From assembly GCA_963744275.1 (NCBI GenBank), contig CAVUSX010000029.1:434001-498000 (forward strand): a stretch of DNA of 64,000 bases. Reading direction: 5' to 3'. Origin of the DNA: VAZQ01 sp963744275. Lineage in GTDB: Bacteria > Pseudomonadota > Alphaproteobacteria > Rhizobiales > Xanthobacteraceae. This document shows positions 48,473-57,455 of the stretch, in pieces; within the stretch, counting starts at the first letter, position 1, and each line of letters begins with the position of its first letter. The notes under the pieces are model-generated. The model had not been told where the DNA came from. It was given only the letters and a program-made list of their open reading frames with translations, and made no database searches. The position numbers and the translations under genes were made by a program.

Positions 48473-51277
48473 TCAGCCGGCGCGCGCGGCCTTTGCGGCG
48501 GCCGCATCGGGCGGCAGGAAGAGCTGGATCAAGGCGCGCTTGATCGCGGCTTGGCGGGTGGGCGAGGTGATCTTCGCCCCGAACAGGTCGGTGATGTAGA
48601 ACACGTCGACCACGCGCTCCCCGAAGGTCGCCACATGGGCGGAGCCGATGTTGAGATTGAGCCGCGACAGCGTCGAGGTCAGCTCGTACAGGAGCCCGGG
48701 ACGGTCGAGCCCCGTCACCTCGACCATGGTGTAGCGGTCCGACCAGGCATTGTTGATCATCACCTCGGGCTCGAGCGCGAAGGCCTTGTAGCGTCCCTTG
48801 GGGATGAGCCGCTTGGCCACCATCTCGGGCAGCTTGATGTCGCCGCGCAGCACCTGCTCGATGGTCTCGGCGACGCGGGCGGCGCGCCGCTCCTCGTCCT
48901 CGTCGCGCTCGAACTCGCGCGACACCGCGATGGTGTCCAGCGCCTGCCCGTCGGTGGTGGTGAAGATCTGCGCGTCCACGATATTGGCGCCCGCCATGGC
49001 GCAGGCGCCGGCGATGATCGACAACAGCCAGGGATGGTCGGGCGCGAGCACCGTGAGCTCGACCACGCCGCGCCCGGCATCGAAGCCGATCGTGGTCGAC
49101 AGCGATTTCCCCGCCGCCTCGGTGGCCCGCAGGAAGCGGGCATGCGCCAGCTTCTGCGGCAGATCGACCTTGAGCCAATAGGCCGGATAGTGCCGCGCCA
49201 CATAGGCGTCGCGCTCTTCCGCCCGCCAATCCGCGAGCGCGGCCTTGAGCTCGGCCTGCGCCACCGCCACCCGCTGGGCCCGGTTGACCTCGGAAAAGCC
49301 TCCCGTCAGCACCGGCTCGGTCTCGTAATAGAGCGTGCGCAGGAGCTGCGCCTTCCAGCCGTTCCACACGCCCGGTCCCACGCCCTTGATGTCGGCGGTG
49401 GTGAGAATGGTGAGCAGCTTCATGCGCTCGATCGATTGCGCCACGCCGGCGAAATTCTGGATGGTCATGCGGTCGGAAAGATCGCGCGACTGCGCCACCG
49501 ACGACATCACCAGGTGCTGCTCCACCAGCCAGGCGACGGTTTCGGTCTCCGCCGGCGAGCAGCCGAGCCGCGGGCAGAACCGCCGCGCGATGCGCGCCCC
49601 GGCGATCGAGTGGTCCTCGACCCGCCCCTTGGCGATATCGTGCAGGAACACCGCGATGTAGAGGAGCGTGCGGTGTTGCGGCTGGATCGAGCGCATCAGC
49701 TCGCTCGCGAACGCGGTATCGTGGCCGGTGCCGGCATCGATCTCCGACAGGATGCCGATGCAGCGCAACAGGTGCTCGTCCACCGTATAGTGGTGGTACA
49801 TGTTGAACTGCATCATCGCCACGATGCGGCCGAAGGCCTGCACGAAATGGCCGAGCACGCCGGTCTCGTTCATGCGGCGCAGCACGATCTCGGGGGCGTT
49901 CTTCGAGGTGAGGATCTCGAGGAAAATGCGGTTGGCCTCCTCGTTCTCCCGCAGCGGCTGATCGATCAGCTTCAGCGAGCGCGTGGCGAGCCGCAGCGCG
50001 TCGGGATGGAACGCCAGATCGTATTTCTGCGCCAGCGCGAAGATGCGGATCAGGTTGACGGGATCGCGCGCGAACACCTCGGGATCGGCCACGTTGATGC
50101 GATTGTAGTCGACGATGAAGTCGTCGGATTCGCTCAAATGGCGCCGCCGGCGCGGCCGGAATTTCGCCATCACGCGGCCGAGCGCCGGCATCGCCTTGGC
50201 CTGGCTGTCCTCGAGCTCGGCGCACAGGATCGCGGTCAGGTCGCCGACGTCCTTGGCGACCAGGAAGTAGTGCTTCATGAACCGCTCGACGTCGCGCTGG
50301 CCCGGATGCTCGGTATAGCCCAGCCGCACCGCGATCTCGCGCTGGATGTCGAAGGACAGCCGCTCCTCGGCCCGCCCGGTGACGAAGTGCATGTGGCAGC
50401 GCACCGCCCACAGGAAATCGCCGCAGCGGCGGAAGCGGGTATATTCGCGCCGGTCGTAGACGCCGTGCTCGATCAGCTCCTCGCGTTCCTTCACCCGGTA
50501 GACGTATTTGGCGATCCAATAGAGCGTGTGCAGGTCGCGCAAGCCGCCCTTGCCGTCCTTGACGTTGGGCTCGACCAGATAGCGCGACTGCCCGGCGCGG
50601 CGGTGGCGCTCCTCGCGCTCGGCGAGCTTGGCGGCCACGAACTCCTTGGCGGTGCCCGCCACCACGTCCTTGTCGAAGCGGACCATCAGGTCGTCGTAGA
50701 GCTTGCGGTCGCCCAGGAGGAAGCGCGCCTCCAGGATGCCGGTGCGGATGGTCATGTCCGCCATCGACTGACGGATGCATTCGTCGATCGAGCGCGTGGC
50801 ATGGCCGACCTTGAGCCCCATGTCCCACAGGCAATAGAGGATCGCTTCGGCGATGGATTCGCACCAGGCGGTCTGCTTGTAGGGCAGCAGGAACAGGAGA
50901 TCGATGTCGGAGCCGGGCGCCAGGATGCCGCGGCCGTAGCCGCCGGTGGCGACGATCGCCATGCGCTCGGCCTTGGAGGGATTCTGCGCCGGATAGAGAT
51001 GCCTCTCGGCGAGCTCGAACAGGATGCGGATGATCTCGTCCTGCATGTGGCAGAGCCGCTCGGCGCAGCGCCGGCCGTGCCGGTCCGCCAGCAGCAGCTG
51101 CTCGGCCTTGGCGCGCCCTTGCACCAGCGCCGCCTTCAGGTGCTGGGCGACCGCGTTGCGCATCTCCCGGTCGCGGCCGGCATGCAGCGCGGCGAGCTTC
51201 TCCAGCTCGGCCGCGATCGCGGGCGCGTCGAGCAGATCGCTCGATTCCGGCGGGCTCTGTTCGGCGGGAGAAAGCAT
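48473..51277 (-). CDS. glnD: Bifunctional [protein-PII] uridylyltransferase/uridylyl-removing enzyme
   Basis: 934 residues, ATG 51277, the usual length. Nucleotidyltransferase motif VATGGYGRGILAPGSDIDLL at about residues 110-130, the GlnE/GlnD helical region (GGLRDLHTLYWIAKYVYRVK), an HD domain (LLYIAVFLHDIAKGRVEDHS), and two C-terminal ACT domains (LLSIIAGACAMAGANIVDAQ; LLYELTSTLSRLNLNIGSAH). It adds UMP to PII when glutamine is low and removes it when high, setting nitrogen regulation. mutS, its common neighbour in this bacterial group, lies 6.2 kb away here across an inserted-looking block. Confidence 0.95.
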   Translation of the reverse strand: MLSPAEQSPPESSDLLDAPAIAAELEKLAALHAGRDREMRNAVAQHLKAALVQGRAKAEQLLLADRHGRRCAERLCHMQDEIIRILFELAERHLYPAQNPSKAERMAIVATGGYGRGILAPGSDIDLLFLLPYKQTAWCESIAEAILYCLWDMGLKVGHATRSIDECIRQSMADMTIRTGILEARFLLGDRKLYDDLMVRFDKDVVAGTAKEFVAAKLAEREERHRRAGQSRYLVEPNVKDGKGGLRDLHTLYWIAKYVYRVKEREELIEHGVYDRREYTRFRRCGDFLWAVRCHMHFVTGRAEERLSFDIQREIAVRLGYTEHPGQRDVERFMKHYFLVAKDVGDLTAILCAELEDSQAKAMPALGRVMAKFRPRRRRHLSESDDFIVDYNRINVADPEVFARDPVNLIRIFALAQKYDLAFHPDALRLATRSLKLIDQPLRENEEANRIFLEILTSKNAPEIVLRRMNETGVLGHFVQAFGRIVAMMQFNMYHHYTVDEHLLRCIGILSEIDAGTGHDTAFASELMRSIQPQHRTLLYIAVFLHDIAKGRVEDHSIAGARIARRFCPRLGCSPAETETVAWLVEQHLVMSSVAQSRDLSDRMTIQNFAGVAQSIERMKLLTILTTADIKGVGPGVWNGWKAQLLRTLYYETEPVLTGGFSEVNRAQRVAVAQAELKAALADWRAEERDAYVARHYPAYWLKVDLPQKLAHARFLRATEAAGKSLSTTIGFDAGRGVVELTVLAPDHPWLLSIIAGACAMAGANIVDAQIFTTTDGQALDTIAVSREFERDEDEERRAARVAETIEQVLRGDIKLPEMVAKRLIPKGRYKAFALEPEVMINNAWSDRYTMVEVTGLDRPGLLYELTSTLSRLNLNIGSAHVATFGERVVDVFYITDLFGAKITSPTRQAAIKRALIQLFLPPDAAAAKAARAG

Positions 51278-51440
51278 GGCGTGACGGGATAAAGCATTTT
51301 CAGAAAAAAAGCATGCCCCCGCGGCTGATCCGCAAGGGGCTTGCGGGCGGCTGATCCCGGCGGCCGCAACGGATCACGTGGCGAAAGGAGCGCTGGAAAA
51401 TATATTCTCCTATATGACAATTATTGGAGCTTATTTTCCA

Positions 51441-51470
51441 TTGACCATAGAGATAATGCGGGGCTATGGA
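51441..51470 (+). promoter_or_regulatory. Candidate sigma-70 type promoter in AT-rich block before the ABC importer genes
   Basis: TTGACC at 51441-51446 and TATGGA at 51465-51470 are separated by 18 bases, inside an unusually AT-rich stretch (51398-51480) of a GC-rich genome, 103 bases upstream of the binding-protein start. The spacing and the first hexamer fit; the second is weak. Confidence 0.35.
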
Positions 51471-51572
51471 ATAAAACTAGTGCCAGGTCGGAGCCGACGG
51501 CTTGTGCCGCGCGACCGATGCGGCCCCGCAACCGGGTTTCGGCGGACGCCGGCCCCCTGCATGGAGTTGGTC

Positions 51573-52553
51573 ATGACCAAAATCTCCCGGCGCGCGCTGT
51601 TGGCTTGCGCCATGCTGGTCGCGCTGTTGCCGCCCGCTTCGCTCAAGGCCGCCGACAAGCCCAAGGAAATCCGCATCGATTGGGCCACCTACAATCCGGT
51701 CTCGATCCTGCTCAAGAACAAGGGCCTGCTCGAGAAGGAGTTCGCCAAGGACGGCATCTCGATCCTCTGGGTGCAGACCGTGAGCTCGGCCAATGCCTTG
51801 CAGTTCCTCAACGCCGGCTCGATCGACTTCGGCTCGAGCGCCGGCTCCGCCGCCCTGATCGCCCGCATCAACGGCAATCCGATCAAGTCGATCTACGTGT
51901 TCTCGCGTCCCGAATGGACCGCGCTGGTCACCACCGCCGACAGCAAGATCAACAAGGTCGCGGACCTCAAGGGCAAGAAGGTCGCGATGGTGCGCGGCAC
52001 CGATCCGCACATCTTCCTGGTGCGGGCGCTGTTGTCGGCCGGCTTGACCGAGAAGGACATCACCCCGGTGCTGGTGCAGCAGCACGCCGACGGCGGCACC
52101 GCGCTGTTGCGCGGCGACGTCGATGCCTGGGCGGGCCTCGATCCGATGATGGCGCAGCACGAGATCGAGGACGGCGCGCGGCTGTTCTATCGCAATGCCG
52201 CCGCCAACACCTGGGGCATCCTCGATGCCCGCGAGGAGTTCCTCAAGGAGCAGCCCGACATCACGCGCCGCGTGCTCGCGGTCTACGACGATGCGCGCAA
52301 ATACGCGCTCGGCCATTACGACGAGCTCAAGCGCGATTTCATCGCCGTCACCAAGCTGCCCGAGAACGTGGTCGACAAGCAGCTCAAGGAGCGCACCGAT
52401 CTCACCTTCAGCAAGATGGGGCCGCCGCAGCGCGACTCGATCCTGGAGGCCGGTCTGGCCTTGCAGAAGGCCGGCGTGATCGGAGCCGCGGTGGACGTCA
52501 AGAAGGCGGTCGACGACCTCATCGACGATCGCTACGTCGCGGCCGCGAATTGA
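51573..52553 (+). CDS. ABC transporter substrate-binding protein (aliphatic sulfonate/nitrate/taurine type)
   Basis: 326 residues from ATG 51573; GGAG sits eight bases upstream, so this start is preferred over ATG 51561. A signal peptide (RRALLACAMLVALLPPASLKA) leads to EIRIDWATYNPVSILLKNKG, then FLNAGSIDFGSSAGSAALIA, SRPEWTALVTTADSKINKVA and KKVAMVRGTDPHIFLVRALL, the SsuA/NMT1-like fold. It is the periplasmic receptor for the permease and ATPase downstream (52666 and 53649). The ligand, whether sulfonate, nitrate-like or another organic anion, cannot be deduced. Confidence 0.87.
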   Translation: MTKISRRALLACAMLVALLPPASLKAADKPKEIRIDWATYNPVSILLKNKGLLEKEFAKDGISILWVQTVSSANALQFLNAGSIDFGSSAGSAALIARINGNPIKSIYVFSRPEWTALVTTADSKINKVADLKGKKVAMVRGTDPHIFLVRALLSAGLTEKDITPVLVQQHADGGTALLRGDVDAWAGLDPMMAQHEIEDGARLFYRNAAANTWGILDAREEFLKEQPDITRRVLAVYDDARKYALGHYDELKRDFIAVTKLPENVVDKQLKERTDLTFSKMGPPQRDSILEAGLALQKAGVIGAAVDVKKAVDDLIDDRYVAAAN

Positions 52554-52557
52554 TGCT

Positions 52558-52670
52558 CGTCCCGGGCGCAGCGCGGCACTTCTTCAGTGGTGCGCTGCAG
52601 ACCCGGGATCGTTCCAAGCTCCGCCGAAGCGACAAATCGGCGCCATTGCATTCGGCGCGCCGCTTATGTC
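52558..52670. repeat. Palindromic element, family R5, copy 1
   Basis: Contains TCCCGGGCGCAGCGCGG, then TGGTGCGCTGCAGACCCGGG and CGTTCCAAGCTCC. The reverse complement of 55291-55420 shows the same blocks in the same order (TCCCGGGCGCAGTGCAG, TGGTGCGCTGCAGACCCGGG, CGTTCCAGGCTC), so the two are inverted copies of one element with small changes. It fills the space between binding protein and permease genes. Confidence 0.75.
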
Positions 52671-53514
52671 TCCTGTCGCCATGACGGCGACCCTGGATCA
52701 AGGCGTGGCGGAGGGCGGAGCACGCAATCCATCCGCGCGGCGCGGCATTGCGCGCTGGGCGCGGCCCGGGCTCGGCCTGCTCCTGCCGCTCGGGCTGGCA
52801 CTGTCCTGGGAGATCGCCGTCCATCTGGGCCTGTCCAACGGACGCCTGGTGCCGCCGCCCTCGGTGATCTTCAAAACGTTCGCGGATCTGGCCCGCACCG
52901 GCGAATTGCAGGAGCATGCCGCCGCCACGCTCTGGCGCGTCGGCTGGGGCTTCGTGCTCGGGGTCGCGGCGGGCACGATCGTGGGCGCGGTCGCGGGCTA
53001 CTCGGCGCTGACCTACCGCCTGCTCGATCCCACCCTGCAGGGCCTCCGCGCCGTGCCCTCGATCGCCTGGGTGCCGCTGTTCATTCTCTGGTTCGGCATT
53101 TTCGAGGCCTCCAAGATCATCCTGATCGCGGTGGGCGTGTTCTTTCCGGTCTATCTCGGCGTCATGGGCGCGGTGCTGTCGGTCGACCGCAAGATCGTCG
53201 AGGTCGGGCGCGCGTTCCGGCTCTCGGGTTTTGCGATGATCCGCCGCATCCTGTTGCCTGCGGTGCTGCCGGCCTATGTGCTGGCGTTGCGCGCCGGGCT
53301 GGGGCTCGGCTGGATGTTCGTGCTGGCGGCGGAGTTCCTGGGCGCCTCCAGCGGGCTCGGCTTTCTGTTGATCGATGGCCAGCAGCTCGGCAAGCCGGCC
53401 CAGATCGTCGCCGCCATCGTGGCGTTCGCGATCCTGGGCAAGCTGTCCGATTGGCTCATCGTGCTCCTGAGCGCGCCGTTCCTGCGCTGGGAGGACGTGG
53501 TGGCGCGGCAGTAG
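52666..53514 (+). CDS. ABC transporter permease (SsuC/TauC type)
   Basis: 282 residues from ATG 52666 (ATG 52681 is possible). Six membrane segments (GLGLLLPLGLALSWEIAVHL, GWGFVLGVAAGTIVGAVAGY, PSIAWVPLFILWFGIFEASK, ILIAVGVFFPVYLGVMGAVL and others) and the cytoplasmic EAA-like loop VGRAFRLSGFAMIRRILLPA fit the BPD type-1 SsuC/TauC/NrtB group. It pairs with the ATPase at 53649. A 113-base repeat element separates it from its binding-protein gene. Confidence 0.9.
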   Translation: MSPVAMTATLDQGVAEGGARNPSARRGIARWARPGLGLLLPLGLALSWEIAVHLGLSNGRLVPPPSVIFKTFADLARTGELQEHAAATLWRVGWGFVLGVAAGTIVGAVAGYSALTYRLLDPTLQGLRAVPSIAWVPLFILWFGIFEASKIILIAVGVFFPVYLGVMGAVLSVDRKIVEVGRAFRLSGFAMIRRILLPAVLPAYVLALRAGLGLGWMFVLAAEFLGASSGLGFLLIDGQQLGKPAQIVAAIVAFAILGKLSDWLIVLLSAPFLRWEDVVARQ

Positions 53515-53557
53515 CTGCATTTGGTTTGGCCGGGACTGCGCGATTTAGCACAGTGTC

Positions 53558-53632
53558 ATGGCCGGACTTGTTCCGGCCATCCCGATAAGTAAGGCACGTG
53601 CCATCCTGATCGAGATGGCCGGAACAGGTCCG
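53558..53632. repeat. Palindromic element, family R6
   Basis: CGGACTTGTTCCGGCCAT at 53563-53580 is inversely repeated as ATGGCCGGAACAGGTCCG at 53615-53632 (17 of 18 pair); the left arm itself folds (ATGGCCGGA...TCCGGCCAT). It ends 16 bases before the ATPase start and lies between permease and ATPase genes. Confidence 0.75.
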
Positions 53633-53648
53633 ACAACGAGAATTGCGA

Positions 53649-54452
53649 ATGGATATCGCCATGCTGGTGCTCGATCGTGTCGGCAAGACCTATCCCAACG
53701 GCGTGCGCGCGCTCGAGGGCGTGTCGCTCGGCGTCGGCCCCGGCGAGATCCTGGTGGTGGTGGGCGGCTCGGGCTGCGGCAAGTCGACCTTGCTGCGCGC
53801 CATCTCCGGTCTCGACACCCCGACGCAGGGAACGGTCGCGCTCGACGGCACCCTCATCACGGCGCCGCACGAGGAGATCGGCATCATCTTCCAGGAGCCC
53901 CGTTTGCTGCCCTGGCTCGATGTCGCCGACAATGTCGGCTTCGGCCTCGAGCACCGGCCGCGGGCCGAGCGGCGCGCGCGCGTCGCGGCCGCGCTCGCGC
54001 GCGTGGGCCTGACCGAGAAGGCGCGCATGTGGCCGCGCGAGCTTTCCGGCGGTCAGGCCCAGCGCGTCGCCATCGCCCGCGCGCTGGTCCCGCGGCCGCA
54101 GGTCCTGCTGCTCGACGAGCCGTTCTCGGCGCTCGATGCCTTCACCCGCGCCGACCTGCAGGATCACCTGCTCGACCTGTGGGCCGACTTCAAGCCGACG
54201 CTGGTCATGGTCACCCACGACGTCGAGGAGGCGGTGGTGCTGGCCGACCGCATCATGGTGATGCGCGCCCATCCGGGCCGGCTGTTCGAGGAGATCGGCA
54301 GCGACCTGCCGCGCCCGCGCGACCGCCAGTCGGCCGCCTTCGATTTCGTCAAGCGCCGCGTGCTCGCCGCGCTCGACCGCTCGCTCGACCGCGCCGCCGT
54401 CACCGACGATGGCCAGACCAGGGCCAATGCCGGCGCGGAGCTGTGGTGGTAG
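53649..54452 (+). CDS. ABC transporter ATP-binding protein (SsuB/TauB type)
   Basis: 267 residues from ATG 53649. Walker A GGSGCGKSTLLRAISGL, Q-loop IIFQEPRLLPWLDVADNVGF, signature ELSGGQAQRVAIARALV, Walker B LLLDEPFSALDAFTRADLQD and the H-switch MVTHDVEEAVVLADRIMVM are characteristic of the nitrate/sulfonate/taurine importer group. It powers the permease encoded upstream. After its stop, 280 bases of lower GC follow with no supported gene, only a CTGAAAC/GTTTCAG inverted repeat at 54527-54552. Confidence 0.92.
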   Translation: MDIAMLVLDRVGKTYPNGVRALEGVSLGVGPGEILVVVGGSGCGKSTLLRAISGLDTPTQGTVALDGTLITAPHEEIGIIFQEPRLLPWLDVADNVGFGLEHRPRAERRARVAAALARVGLTEKARMWPRELSGGQAQRVAIARALVPRPQVLLLDEPFSALDAFTRADLQDHLLDLWADFKPTLVMVTHDVEEAVVLADRIMVMRAHPGRLFEEIGSDLPRPRDRQSAAFDFVKRRVLAALDRSLDRAAVTDDGQTRANAGAELWW

Positions 54453-54732
54453 GAGGACGATGGAATGCTACCCGATGATTGGGAGGTCGTGTCGCGGAAA
54501 ATAAAACGCCATGGATTACATCATTTCTGAAACATCGTTCTCGTGGTTTCAGACTATCCGGAGATTTCTCGACGTGACTTGGACAGTGCGGCAGAAATCC
54601 ATCGCGTCACGAAGCGGGTGACGGCAGATAGCGAGAGTAGACGCGTCTGACAAGATCGCCTCGACGGACTGCGTGATGATGCCGAGCATGGCCGTTGCTG
54701 AAGAGCAAGGATCGAAGAAGAACATCGAGACT

Positions 54733-55242
54733 ATGGATGCCACCGCGTTACGCGCCATGCAGGCGCCGCTCAAGGAGCGCTACAAGGGCGATCCGCAATC
54801 CGCCGTCATCACCTTGAAGGCGCGCGGCAGGCTCGACGATACCGCCATCGCCTGCAAGGTGGAGACCGGCCGCGCCATCGCGGCCGCCGGTTTGCATCCG
54901 GCCACCGGCGGATCGGGGCTCGAGCTGTGCTCCGGCGACATGCTGCTCGAGGCGCTGGTCGCCTGCGCGGGCGTGACCCTCAAAGCGGTCGCCACCGCCA
55001 TCGACATTCCGCTCAAGTCCGGCACCGTGTCGGCGGAAGGCGATCTCGATTTCCGCGGTACGCTGGGGGTCGCCAAGGACGCGCCGGTCGGCTTCAAGCA
55101 GATCCGCCTGCGCTTCGAGGTCGACACCGATGCCCCGCAGGACAAGCTCGACCAGTTGCTCAAGCTCACCGAGCGCTATTGCGTGGTCTACCAGACCATC
55201 AAGAGCGGCCCGCCGATCGAGGTCGGGCTGCAGCGGGTGTAG
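54733..55242 (+). CDS. OsmC family protein
   Basis: 169 residues from ATG 54733 (MDATALRAMQAPLKERYKGD); in-frame ATGs at 54676 and 54679 would extend it by 19 residues that look unconserved. VITLKARGRLDDTAIACKVE and LELCSGDMLLEALVACAGVT carry the first OsmC cysteine, and LDQLLKLTERYCVVYQTIKS carries the second, giving the thiol pair used by OsmC/Ohr proteins to reduce peroxides. The exact role is open; OsmC genes beside sulfonate-type importers are common, perhaps handling sulfur compounds or thiol stress. Confidence 0.87.
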   Translation: MDATALRAMQAPLKERYKGDPQSAVITLKARGRLDDTAIACKVETGRAIAAAGLHPATGGSGLELCSGDMLLEALVACAGVTLKAVATAIDIPLKSGTVSAEGDLDFRGTLGVAKDAPVGFKQIRLRFEVDTDAPQDKLDQLLKLTERYCVVYQTIKSGPPIEVGLQRV

Positions 55243-55290
55243 CGGCATGTGCGGTCCTTATTTTCGGATGCGGGTGTGATACTTTTCCCG

Positions 55291-55420
55291 GACGCGGTGC
55301 AGCGCGTAGCGGCGCACCGCAGAGCCGGGGTCGTTCCAAACTCCGAGCCTGGAACGGTCCCGGGTCTGCAGCGCACCATTGCGCGCTTCGCGCTCCATGC
55401 TGCACTGCGCCCGGGACAAG
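55291..55420. repeat. Palindromic element, family R5, copy 2 (inverted)
   Basis: Reverse complement resembles 52558-52670 block by block; it also holds an inner inverted pair (CCGAGCCTGGAACGGTC against GGGGTCGTTCCAAACTCCG). It ends 20 bases before the second binding-protein gene. With copy 1 it brackets the permease-ATPase-OsmC segment in inverted orientation. Confidence 0.75.
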
Positions 55421-55440
55421 TGCTCGCGTCGGAGGCCGCC

Positions 55441-56403
55441 ATGATGAACAAACACGCCTGCATTCGCGCCCTGCTCGCCATGCTGCTCTTGGCCGCCGCC
55501 CCGACCATGGGCGCCGCGGCCGAGCTTCTGCGCGTCGGCAAGTCCGTGCCGGAGGCCTTCTCCTTCGTGCCGCTCGATGTCGGCATGCGGGTCGGCCTGT
55601 TCCGCAAATACGGCGTCGAGATCGAGGCTTCGTCGCTCTCGGGCGGCGCCCGGCTGCAGCAGGCGCTGGCCGGCGACTCCATCGATATCGGGCTCGGCTC
55701 CGGACCCGAGATGGCGGCGATCCAGAAGGGCTCGCCCGTCAAGGCGGTCGCCGCCATGGCGGGGGCGCCGCGGCTCTTGGCGCTCCTGGTGCGGCCCGAC
55801 GGCGCGGTCAAATCGGTCGCCGACCTCCGGGCTAAGAAGATCGGGGTCACCACCGTCAACTCGCTCACCGCCTGGCTGGTCAGCGAGCTGTCGCGCCAGC
55901 AGGGCTGGGGCCCGGACGGCATCGACGTGACGCCGCTCGGCGCCACGCCCGCACAATTCGCGGCGCTCAAGACCCATCAGATCGACGGCCTGGTGGCCGA
56001 CATCGCGACCTTGCTGCAGGCCGAGGCCAATGGTTATGGCAAGATCCTGTTCCGGTTCGGCGATCTGGTGAAGGATTTCCACATCCACGTGATCTTCGCC
56101 ACCGACAAGCTGATCGCGACCCGGCCCGATGCCATCCGCTCGTTCCTGGAGGCCTGGTTCGAGACCATCGCCTTCATGCGCGCCGACAAGGCCCGCACGG
56201 TCGAGATCGCCAAGGACATCATCAGCGTCGATCCCGCCATCACGGCGCGCACCTACGACGAGCTGATGCCGATGTTCTCCTTGGACGGAAAATTCGATCC
56301 CAAGGCGCTGGCGGTGCTCAGCCGCTCCTACGTGGACCTGAAGATTCTGCCGACCGAGCCCGACATGAGCAAATTCTACACGGAAGAATTCCTGCCGAAG
56401 TGA
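55441..56403 (+). CDS. ABC transporter substrate-binding protein (NMT1/SsuA-like)
   Basis: 320 residues from ATG 55441. A signal peptide (CIRALLAMLLLAAAPTMGAA) is followed by LLRVGKSVPEAFSFVPLDVG, VGLFRKYGVEIEASSLSGGA, LQQALAGDSIDIGLGSGPEM and KKIGVTTVNSLTAWLVSELS, the NMT1/SsuA two-lobe fold. It has no permease or ATPase of its own on its 3' side, so it may share those encoded at 52666 and 53649 and widen their ligand range (inference). It is separated from osmC by an R5 element. Confidence 0.85.
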   Translation: MMNKHACIRALLAMLLLAAAPTMGAAAELLRVGKSVPEAFSFVPLDVGMRVGLFRKYGVEIEASSLSGGARLQQALAGDSIDIGLGSGPEMAAIQKGSPVKAVAAMAGAPRLLALLVRPDGAVKSVADLRAKKIGVTTVNSLTAWLVSELSRQQGWGPDGIDVTPLGATPAQFAALKTHQIDGLVADIATLLQAEANGYGKILFRFGDLVKDFHIHVIFATDKLIATRPDAIRSFLEAWFETIAFMRADKARTVEIAKDIISVDPAITARTYDELMPMFSLDGKFDPKALAVLSRSYVDLKILPTEPDMSKFYTEEFLPK

Positions 56404-56411
56404 TCTAAGGT

Positions 56412-57419
56412 TCAAAACTCCATCAGGTCGTTTGCGACGAGCACCGGACCGGTGAATTGCCTCTTAACCTCCTCGGCAAAGCGCTTGTAATCGTCTTTTG
56501 GATCGGAGCCGGCGGGAAGATGGGTCAGCACGACCGTCTTGACCCCGGCCTGGGCGGCCAACTTTCCGACTTCCTCCGTGGTGAGATGCTCTTGAGTCAT
56601 ATGCCGGATCGCACCGGCTTGCTGCTCGGGCGTCATGGTCTGCCAGCGGCCGTTCTTGATCTGCGCCTCCTTATACTCGTCGATGGAGCCGGTCACTTCC
56701 GAGACCATGAGATCGGCGCCCTTGGCGAGCGCCGCGACGGCGTCGCTCGGACCGGTGTCTCCGGTAAACACCACCGATCGCTCGGGCGTGTCGAAGCGAT
56801 ACGCATACGACTTGTATTTTCCATAACCCGGGCTGCCGGGCTGGAAATGGAAGTGGGTATTCTCGACTGCGGTGACCTTGATGTTGGCATCCTGGAAGAT
56901 CATTCCGGCTCCGGTATCATGCGCGCTGAACACCTTGCCCGAGGGAACGGTCTTGGTTCCGTCGCTGATCCTGATCTCCGAATTCACGTTGAGAAACTCC
57001 AGCAATCCGTTGACGCTCGCGACCGTGCCGGGCGGCCCATAGATGTCGACCGGGCTGATGCGATTGGCGTCATACACGATGCTCATCAAGGCCCCGAGCC
57101 CGCTGGTGTGGTCGCTGTGGGGGTGCGTGATGAAGATGACCCCGATATTGCGGAAATTGGTTCCGAGCCTGGTCAGGCGGCGCGTTACCCCGTCGCCGGC
57201 ATCGATGACATATTGGGCGCCGTTGACGATCAAGAGGTTCGACGATTGCGCGCGCCCGATAGTGGGCGACGGCCCGGCGCGCGTGCCCAGCGTGATCAGA
57301 CGGGTGCCGGATTTCGCGGCGGGAGGTGCTCCGCTGGATTGTCCCCAGCTCAAGCCGGCGAGCACCATGACGCCGACCGTGATGAGGCTCGTGGTGAGCA
57401 ATGTGGATGATCTCTGCAT
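56412..57419 (-). CDS. Exported MBL-fold metallo-hydrolase
   Basis: 335 residues, ATG 57419. The signal peptide SLITVGVMVLAGLSWGQ is followed by RLITLGTRAGPSPTIGRAQS and the zinc motif THPHSDHTSGLGAL, a second ligand region VENTHFHFQPG, SVVFTGDTGPSDAV and VLTHLPAG. The arrangement is that of RNase Z/arylsulfatase-like MBL hydrolases, but the export signal points to a periplasmic hydrolase of unknown substrate rather than tRNA processing. It converges with the second binding-protein gene (8 bases apart) and sits downstream of mutS on the same strand. Confidence 0.85.
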   Translation of the reverse strand: MQRSSTLLTTSLITVGVMVLAGLSWGQSSGAPPAAKSGTRLITLGTRAGPSPTIGRAQSSNLLIVNGAQYVIDAGDGVTRRLTRLGTNFRNIGVIFITHPHSDHTSGLGALMSIVYDANRISPVDIYGPPGTVASVNGLLEFLNVNSEIRISDGTKTVPSGKVFSAHDTGAGMIFQDANIKVTAVENTHFHFQPGSPGYGKYKSYAYRFDTPERSVVFTGDTGPSDAVAALAKGADLMVSEVTGSIDEYKEAQIKNGRWQTMTPEQQAGAIRHMTQEHLTTEEVGKLAAQAGVKTVVLTHLPAGSDPKDDYKRFAEEVKRQFTGPVLVANDLMEF

Positions 57420-57455
57420 GTTTCCCTCCGGCCGTGCAGGACAAGCTTCTAGCTT

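Noticed and set aside
48551..51292. Open frame of about 913 codons on the plus strand opposite glnD
   Set aside because: Antisense shadow of a long GC-rich gene; no family features.
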